A DNA stretch of 64,000 nt from contig WARS01000029.1 of NCBI GenBank assembly GCA_008933995.1, positions 24,393,879 through 24,457,878 of the forward strand, written 5' to 3'. Positions 56,553 to 64,000 of the stretch are shown here, in pieces (position 1 is the stretch's first letter; every line of letters begins with the position of its first letter). This DNA comes from Datnioides undecimradiatus. Its lineage: Eukaryota; Chordata; Actinopteri; Lobotiformes; Datnioididae. The notes under the pieces are model-generated. The model did not search any database. It was given only the letters and a program-made list of their open reading frames with translations, and was not told the DNA's origin. Position numbers and translations under genes: made by a program.

Positions 56553-57357
56553 CTGAAACAAGAGACATGCATCAGCCCAGTTCCCTCAGACTCAACAGCG
56601 TCCACGCGTCCTCACCGGCGGCCGCCCCACACACGTTGACACTGCTCCTTATCCCTGCAGCAAACCTGCTCTTCCAGATTTCTGGTAATTCGCTGTTTTT
56701 CCACCTATGGCCGACCCGCCGCTGCCCTGTCTGCATCACACGTCACTGAAAACATGGTGAAGTCTCCAAAGCTCAGAGCAGAGGTGGCAAAAATAGTCCA
56801 GGATGAGCAGAGCGGAGGGTGGGGGTGGCTTCCCACTGACATGTCAGAGACAGCAGGCACAGTCACACGGTGGTGGTGGAAACTGAGTCAGCGCGTGCTT
56901 TAAGTCACACAGGCCTCAGTCACCAGCTGAGAAACAGCAAACAAAGAGTGGAAGAATCCCTGAAATCCAGCCGCTCACGGCCTCACGACACCGCCCGCTC
57001 CTCGCAGAGCGGCGTTCACCGAGAGCTCGGCTCATTAAAACACGTCATCACAGGTCAAATGAAGGTTTTTGGCCTTTGAGGGATAAAACAGCTGCAGATC
57101 TGATTCAACGTGGCTTTAAGTCGATCTGTGAGGAGGATGTTCTGCCCATTAGCACGTCCTCAGAGTTGTTCCTGAATAATCAATGAGTCGGATTAAGTGG
57201 AAGCCGATCTGTGAAAGCCTCTAATTAACTGAAGTGGAGATCAGGCGAGCTTCACATCAGGGTGAGAACGTAACGAGCCCCGACTCGTTGTCTCTGATTA
57301 ACACCACAATCAAAGGATTTCAGTGTAATCAGCTGTTTAACAACAAGCTGACCACCC

Positions 57358-57359
<2 letters not shown>

Positions 57360-57399
<40 letters not shown>
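57360..57399. repeat. (GT)20 microsatellite
   Basis: Uninterrupted GT dinucleotides. Confidence 0.92.
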
Positions 57400-57400
<1 letters not shown>

Positions 57401-57604
57401 GGTTATACGACCTCTGTGCTGGCCTGAACCAATGAGACCTGGCGATGACAGCTGTGAGCTGTGACCAAATGTGTCCTGCGTGAGCAGTAAAGGCCTCCAT
57501 CGGACGACGACGCGCAGCACCACAGCAACATTTGTGCTCTCGTGTGTGGTCTCTCTTCATGAAACCACAAATCAGCTTCCTGTCAGCTGATGCTTCAACA
57601 GGCT

Positions 57605-57668
57605 GGCAACAACAGCAACAACAGCAACAACAGCAACAGCAGCAACAGCAACAACAGCAACAGCAACT
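57605..57668. repeat. CAACAG/CAGCAA repeat
   Basis: About ten units of CAACAG with CAGCAG interruptions (a CAR trinucleotide-type repeat). Confidence 0.9.
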
Positions 57669-59734
57669 GCAAAGATGCTGAAGTCAACACATTAACCCTG
57701 ATTTTACTTTAAAATGCACTTTAATACACATTATTAGAACATCCTTGTTATTGAAGCTGTATGTGACTGATAAATGTGATAAATCAATTTATTATTATTG
57801 GTGTGAAGACATTTTATTAAATATCACTGTTTATTATGAAAAATAGATTTGGTGATTAGCTCATTTGGATTTTAATCAGTTCAGTGGTTTTAATGAAGTA
57901 AAACTCCTGAGCCATCGTCGGTTAATTCAGCTTTAACGAACCGGTTGGCTCAGTTTTCGTGGTGAAAGCTGCACCTGAAGGCATCGCAAAGAACCAACAA
58001 CTGATCAGGAGTCAGTGCTCCCGATCCAAGAGGGAACATGGAAGTAAGACGTTTTCAAACCAGTGAGATCTGAGTCTAACAGCACTGAAGTAAAGTCTTG
58101 TTTCCTCTCCACTGACCCTGACGTCTTCTGACCATAGAAGAAGAAGAAGAAATGGGTGAAGAGCCAATCAGACAATCTACTGTTTATTCCCAATAAAACC
58201 ATTAAAAGCACAAAAATACTTAACACTGAATGTCTGAACGCTGCTGATATTAACCAACTCCAGCTGAAAGCATCATGAGAGATGTTCGTGCATGTTGTAT
58301 GCGTCAGTAAACCTCGCCGAGCAGCTCATGGGTCAGCAGTTAAACCTCCTGCTGTTCAGCTGAACTGCGTCTGATCCCACACGTGTTAACATTATCCCAA
58401 CGTTTCCAAACAAACCAAATATGTCCCACTGAATTCCAGGTGAACGTGTGTGAGAGACGTTTTTCCAAGCAGCATCCAGAATGAAGGACCGGTGCAGCTG
58501 TAAACAACATGGAGTCTTCAGGTTGGACTCTTTCACTCAGTGAGGAGCTGCAGCTGGATGATGCACAGTGTAACACGGGACCTAAACGCATCAAACGTGA
58601 CTGAAAGGTGTCTGAACACCAGCGCAGCAGACCCAGTGTTGTGTCTGGCAGGCTTGAGGAGGTTAAAGTGACAGTGGTGGACGCAGATGGTCCAGGTCTC
58701 TGCAGTGAAGTGACTGAAGTCAGCTGGGCCCAGCAGCTGCTGCTCATCCAGGACACCTCGTTACATAACAGCAGCACAAAGGTCCTCGTTCCCCTCCGAG
58801 CCGGAGGACGCTCTCTAACTTCATCTGCCTGCAGTCGCTGCAGAGAAGACGCTTTTCTATTCACATTACATTCATGAATGCACACACAGCGTGTAAACAG
58901 AAGCACTCAGACAACCACACACACACACACACTCACACACTCACCAAAACCGACCCCAGTGACTCATCAAGAGCTGTGATCATCCAAGAAGTCTTACCTT
59001 CCTCTGTAGAGATATCCACTCATACTTTAAGCTGCAAAAACTCTAAAAGCACAGATTCCAGCTGCTCAGACCAACATCTGCACCCCCAGCGTCTCCTCAG
59101 GCGTCAGGTGAGCCAGGCTCCTCAGTCTGAGCACTTCTAACAGCAAGCAGAGCTCCAGCAGGCAGACAGACGTGGCGAGGAGGCAGAGCAGCGAGCCGGG
59201 AGGAATCCTGTGACTCCTCAGACCCAGAGCAGAGTGACCACAGTCAGGCTGTTTGGCCGCGAGGCTCCCGCAGGAGCGAGCCAAGCGCCCAGGCTCTCAT
59301 CTGACGTGGCAGAGAGCAGCGGCAGAGCGAGGAGGTAAACACCGGCGGGAGCAAAGGTACACAGAGTCTGCCTGGTTCAGCATGAAAGACTGATCTGTTT
59401 CAGCACGCTCCCAAACAGGCGCTTCCCTAGGTGTGTGTGTGTGTGTGTGTCTGTGTGTGTCTGTGTGTCAGCATGTGTACAAACCACACTAACGTCCTCC
59501 TGCCATTGGTTGTAAAACAGTCACTGAACTGTCAATTGACTATTTGCCTCTGGTAGTTTTTGAAGGCAGGGTGGAGCACAAGGGCACCCGTGTGTGTGTG
59601 TGTGTGTGTGTGTGTTTTTATGCATCCCCTCCTCCTCCTCCTGCAGGTGTGTGTGACATGTTGGAGCAGGCTTCAGCAGGTAAAACAAGGTATGAGTCCA
59701 GACACTAATCTCCTCCAGTGCAACACAAAACACA

Positions 59735-59790
59735 AAACACACGCACACACGCACACGCACGCACGCACGCACGCACGCGCACACACACAG
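59735..59790. repeat. CA/GCAC compound microsatellite
   Basis: CACACGCACAC followed by (GCAC)n and CGCACACAC, alternating purine-pyrimidine throughout. Confidence 0.88.
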
Positions 59791-60930
59791 ATCTGAGGCT
59801 CTTTCTTATAAAAGCATGTTAACTGAGTCTATTATCAGTCTGCTCAGACAAACAGTGCAGCTGTGCTGACAGGATTCAAACAGACAAGCCGCACATTGAG
59901 GCCGGCGGAGGGAGAGCGGGATCAAAGCCGGAGCGCGGCGGGCCCGGAGTCGGCGGCAGAGCTCTGGACCTGGATCAGCGTCCATGAAATTCCTCCTCAG
60001 TGCTTCTCCAAACAGGAGGGTGTGGTCTCCTGAGCACAGCCTCTCAGAAGATCTGAATTTAGTTTTATATGTGAACCTGGACGTTAATCCATCCCACGAA
60101 CAACAAACAGTTTTAATCTGAGACAGACTCCAGACAAAGCTTTAATTATATGAGTGTTCTGATCATATTATAGTAATAAATCTGATTTCCTGTTTTAATT
60201 CCTCTGCTGCTTTTTGCAGTTAATGCAAATTCAGTTTCAGATTAAAACACCAGCAGCAGCTCAGGGATAATCCCTTTAATCCCAGGCTTTTATTGTGAAA
60301 CATCCACAGGAAGTGTTGAGTTTAACTGCACACACATTATGCTCCATCATAAATATTAATAATATTAATAAACATGTAGAGGAAGCAGCCGAGAGGCCAG
60401 TTTCCCTCCAGGTGAGCAGTCAGCTGTTATTAATCCAGAGATCACAGTAACTGTAACTACTAAACATGATCTCCCAGCTCGGCAGCTCAGCTCATAACTC
60501 TCAAATATCAGATATTAAAGGACCCTGAAGCCACAGAAAACCATCTGCATCCTGCAAGATATGAAAACGATGCAGAGACGAGCTGCAGGCGAAGTTTACA
60601 TGCACTGACTCACACACGTGCACTCGGAGGCAGGAGAAGCGACCGACTTCATGCAGCTGCACTCTGAAACACAACCAGTTTGATTTTCAGACAGAGATAC
60701 AGACTGTTGGTCCTGTATCGAACTCTGCAGAATGGCCCTTTAAATAGCCTGAACACAAACACCTGCTGTTTGAGGGGAGTGAAGCTTATGCAGACTACAT
60801 TCCAGATCCAGGACTTTGTGTAACCTGGACTCAGACACATACATGCACTGTTGGCTCAGGTTAACATCTGAGGAATCTCCCCTGCCTTCCTCCCCCTCCT
60901 CCCCCTCCTCCCCCCTGCTCCTCCCCTTTT

Positions 60931-63900
60931 CTTTCTCTCTCTTGACCAGAGCGGAGGTATGTTCGCATACCTGCCTCACATTCCACATGCAGCTGGTTCT
61001 CTCAGCAGCCCTGCAGCCTGCAGCCCTGCAGCCCAGACCAGGTCCAGACCATCAGAGTTTGGACCTGGAGGTTCAGCCAAACACGTTATGCAATCAGCCA
61101 AAACAACAAAGTTGTCACTCTGTGTGATTTACAGTTCGGTTCACTTTGAGTCTCTGTTGTTTACGCCCGTGTTTCCATCTTGTGCCTGCAGAGTTTGGAG
61201 TTGAAGGCTGAGATAAATGAGGTTTGAGAACCAAAAAGCTCCTTTTTACTTTTATCAACTGAGCCTTTTAGGCGTTTTGCAGCAGGAACTTCCTTGTTTT
61301 CATATATTTGTGTGCATCCACGCCCTCATGCTCACAGAGATTTCTCAGAAACAACCATCATGACAACAGAGTCTCAGGTCACTGAGTTTTTGAGGTTGTC
61401 GTCTGTGGTTTTGTTGCTGTGTGATGAGCATGAGTCTGAAACAACCAGTGGACCTCTGGCTAGTTTATGTTTAGTTAGTGTTGCTAATAAATAAATAATT
61501 AGCAAGTATTGTTGTGTTTTTGAGTTACTGCTAAACGAAGCTTTCTGCACATGTTCCTGTGTTGCTGATGTAGACTGTATCTCCACCAAGAAACCTCTTT
61601 AAAACTGTTTTTGTGTGTTTTCAGGGACAAACAAACATCCTGTGGACAGTTCAACATCACTTAATGCTTTCCTTCCCGCTCACCGACATCCACCCTGGAC
61701 TGTCCGTCAGGCTGGAGTCATGTTTGACCTCTGTTGATGCAGAAACAACAAAAGTCAAAATGCATTCGATGCATGGATGAGAGGGTTCACGTCTCAGAAC
61801 AAACCTGGGATCAGATCCTCCTGGATGAGTTATTGTGTTTGTTTGTGGCTGAGCGGTTGAGGTCTGATAACCTGAGACAGACTCGAACGGTCTGAGCCGG
61901 ATCAGAGGGAAACGTTCAGGACTCAGTCCAGCTGGAAGCTCTGAGTTCAGCCCAGAGTTACCCAGAATGAGGGGTGTTGGAAGGTTGTTGTTTTGGTTTG
62001 AGGTGACAGGCCGTCCAATGAGCTGCCTGACAGCGTGAAGGAGGGCGGGAGTTACTGTAAGACAACAGTGAGGAGACGTGGGGGGGGTCTGCAGACGGTA
62101 ACACATCCTGTAATTATCCTGGTCACACCTTTCCCACAGCCTGTCCTCCAGTTTCACAATAAACACGACAAAGCTGTGCTTCATTCACACTCAGCTACTT
62201 GAGTTTCACTCTCAGGAGCTGCAGCAGTATGATTCACACAAAGACACACGTTTACCTCACAGAAGACGAACCAGAGACGCTCACACATGAAATTTAGCTT
62301 CCGCTGACCCAAACGTTTAAATAAAGAGACAAACACAGCAACAACACGCTGGTTCCAGGCTAACTTCATCATCTGCAGCGCAGCAGCTGGAACAGCAAAC
62401 AGCTGCTGAAATCAGTTTCATATCAGTGGGTTCAAACCAGGCTGGTACCATTTAGCTTAGTGCTAATACTTCAGTGCTCATCTGTGTGTCACTCATTAGC
62501 CAGCTAGCTAGCAACAGGTGAGCCTGTATTCAGGACTCACCTGGTTGAATTCAGTCGGAGGGTTTGTGAACACAGCGTCACTGCGAGGACCCGCTGAGGC
62601 CGTCTGGCAGGAGCGAACGAGCTGAAGAGCGAACGATAAACAGAATTCCTCAAGGGGGAAAGTACTGTAACTGTAAACAGAGGAAGCCATTATTACTATA
62701 ATACTGATAATTACCAGCTGAGGTAATGAGCAAAAGGTTTGCACCAGCTGTTTGCTGTTTGTCCAGAGTCCTACACGCTGATGCTTTTAAAACCAGTGAA
62801 GTCACAAAACACAAACTAGATTTCATTCAGATTACTCAGAACCTAAGCATGGCGAATTACTACTGTGAACATAGATAAAAGTCTTCTTATATAAAAACTG
62901 ATTTATATCCTGCTTCATAAAAAACGTCCTGCAGTTGAAACAAAACAAACTGATTGGAAATCAGTTGTAAATTCATTAAGTTGTGATGTTTATCTGAGAC
63001 ACGTGTGCCCTGTACCAATATGGCCGCCACACTGACGTTCAGAGAGGTCATGCAGTGAAGGAGACACAGTTTGGTTACACACACCTACAGACACTGCGCA
63101 CAGGTAGGCAGCGGACCAAACCACTGTGAGGCAGGTGATGGGGGGGCAATATTAAAAAATAAATTAAAAAAATTAAAAACACATGGATTTCATCAATAAT
63201 TAGCAGAAGTGCGTTCAATGCAGATTTGTATATTATTTAAAAATGTTATATTTATGTTAACTATCACATCTTTAGGGGGTGTTTTTCTGCCCCCCCCCCC
63301 GAGACTCAAAAGTAATGTAATTAGACACAATAATAGTAATGTGATTACTTTTTGTCCGGGTCATGTATCAGGTGTCTAAGGAACCTTCTAAACCCCTAAA
63401 CCGTCACTTTATTCAGTGTGGGGAGTGTGTGATGTGAGGCGGTGGAGGTGTGTGTGAAAGGTTTCTAACTTCCAAAGCCAGAAATCCCGAGATCACGCTC
63501 ATGATTAGCATTCCCGGCTGTTCTCTGATCAGTTAATACCAAAGGATAACAGGGGATGAGTCCGGCTCCCTCTGTGCACGGAGTGATCTCTATCAGTTTC
63601 GTGTTTCGCTCAGACGCTCTGATCCCGCTGGTTGGAGGAGATTTGGGCAACCGCACCCGACATCAGACACTGATTGGAGTAAATCTACAACATGTGACAA
63701 ACCTGTGCTTCAGGCTGATAAAGACAGGTGCTGCCTGCTCGTAACGTCTCCTGCAGACACTTTGTTTTTTAGTTTTATTCAGATCTGGAGGCATTTTCTC
63801 CACCGTTCACCTCCACCATCTGTAAAGAATGAGGCGCAGACCTCCTCACTCTCTCTTGGATCTGATCCAGGACCTGTGTGCCTTCCCTCAGTTGGGAGGG

Positions 63901-64000
63901 ATGTAGCTGTCTAATTAAGTCGACCGTCTCTGAGCAAGCTGTCAGTGAGTATCTCTGAGAGTGCGTGGCGCGTTTGCAGGGCCAAGAGCCTGTCAGACAG
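60931..64000. other. Right-hand end, no gene recognised
   Basis: AT-moderate sequence with a C12 run near 63288-63299. Open frames of at most 175 codons have no recognisable product. No tRNA-like or other RNA gene seen. Confidence 0.45.

Larger units (their letters stand above)
56750..60930. other. Gene-free stretch
   Basis: Has GT repeat 57360-57399, CAACAG repeat 57605-57668, and CA/GT tracts at 58917-58940, 59431-59460 and 59590-59616. The longest ORF (188 codons, minus, 58340-58906) has no domain, signal or splice support. Bases 59880-59960 are CpG-rich. Confidence 0.45.

Noticed and set aside
58340..58906. 188-codon minus ORF and the 89-codon plus ORF across it
   Set aside because: No domain, signal peptide, plausible splice sites or recognisable transposon similarity; chance or decayed repeat more likely.
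59066..59284. Hydrophobic minus ORF resembling a membrane segment
   Set aside because: No ATG at the ORF start, no splice sites, no family match.
61657..62184. 175-codon minus ORF
   Set aside because: No recognisable motif and ordinary composition; length is within chance for moderate GC.
1..64000. Search by eye for CRISPR arrays, bacterial operons, phage or viral genes
   Set aside because: None present; all tandem repeats are micro- or minisatellites of vertebrate type.

Overview
The window is nuclear DNA from a ray-finned fish, most likely a percomorph teleost. It has multi-exon genes with GT-AG introns, very many CA/GT microsatellites, several minisatellites, and dispersed repeats that I recognise from percomorph genomes. 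There is no bacterial, phage or CRISPR content. All gene and repeat family names come from memory of protein and repeat families; no search was run.

The left 25 kb holds one recognisable gene on the minus strand: pde4dip (myomegalin), a centrosome and Golgi coiled-coil scaffold. I rebuilt 25 coding exons from 24833 down to 2825 from splice signals, codon phase and remembered similarity to human PDE4DIP. All junctions are in phase. The long isoform starts with the CM1 (gamma-tubulin complex activating) motif in the exon at 24681-24833. It reads about 1,317 codons before leaving the last exon found (2825-2873) in an open frame, so the 3' part of the gene lies beyond the left edge. A second start lies inside the gene: a 1.27 kb first exon (14040-15305) encodes the Cys-rich myomegalin-specific N-terminus. 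It has a CpG-rich presumed promoter at 15.7-16.15 kb and splices in phase onto the exon at 12377-12514. The two starts should give a CM1 isoform and a CM1-lacking isoform that share the coiled-coil rods and the C-terminal part.

Bases 25.1-64.0 kb hold no gene that I can support. They contain microsatellites, fragments of dispersed repeats, a short telomere-like repeat and several islands that look like conserved non-coding sequence (rich in homeodomain, MEF2, FOX or E-box-like words). The best exon-like signal there is a 53 bp minus-strand segment at 56500-56552, which could be a far upstream pde4dip exon.

The most interesting signal is the arrangement of simple repeats against splice sites in pde4dip. 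UG repeats (in transcript sense) sit directly upstream of four frame-neutral exons, CA repeats flank a fifth, a CTGY tract abuts one donor, and a 36 bp microexon lies next to a G-rich minisatellite. Other observations are a ZAD-like CxxC...CxxC N-terminus, an intronic palindromic RFX X-box, and two protein segments present in the remembered human protein but not found here.
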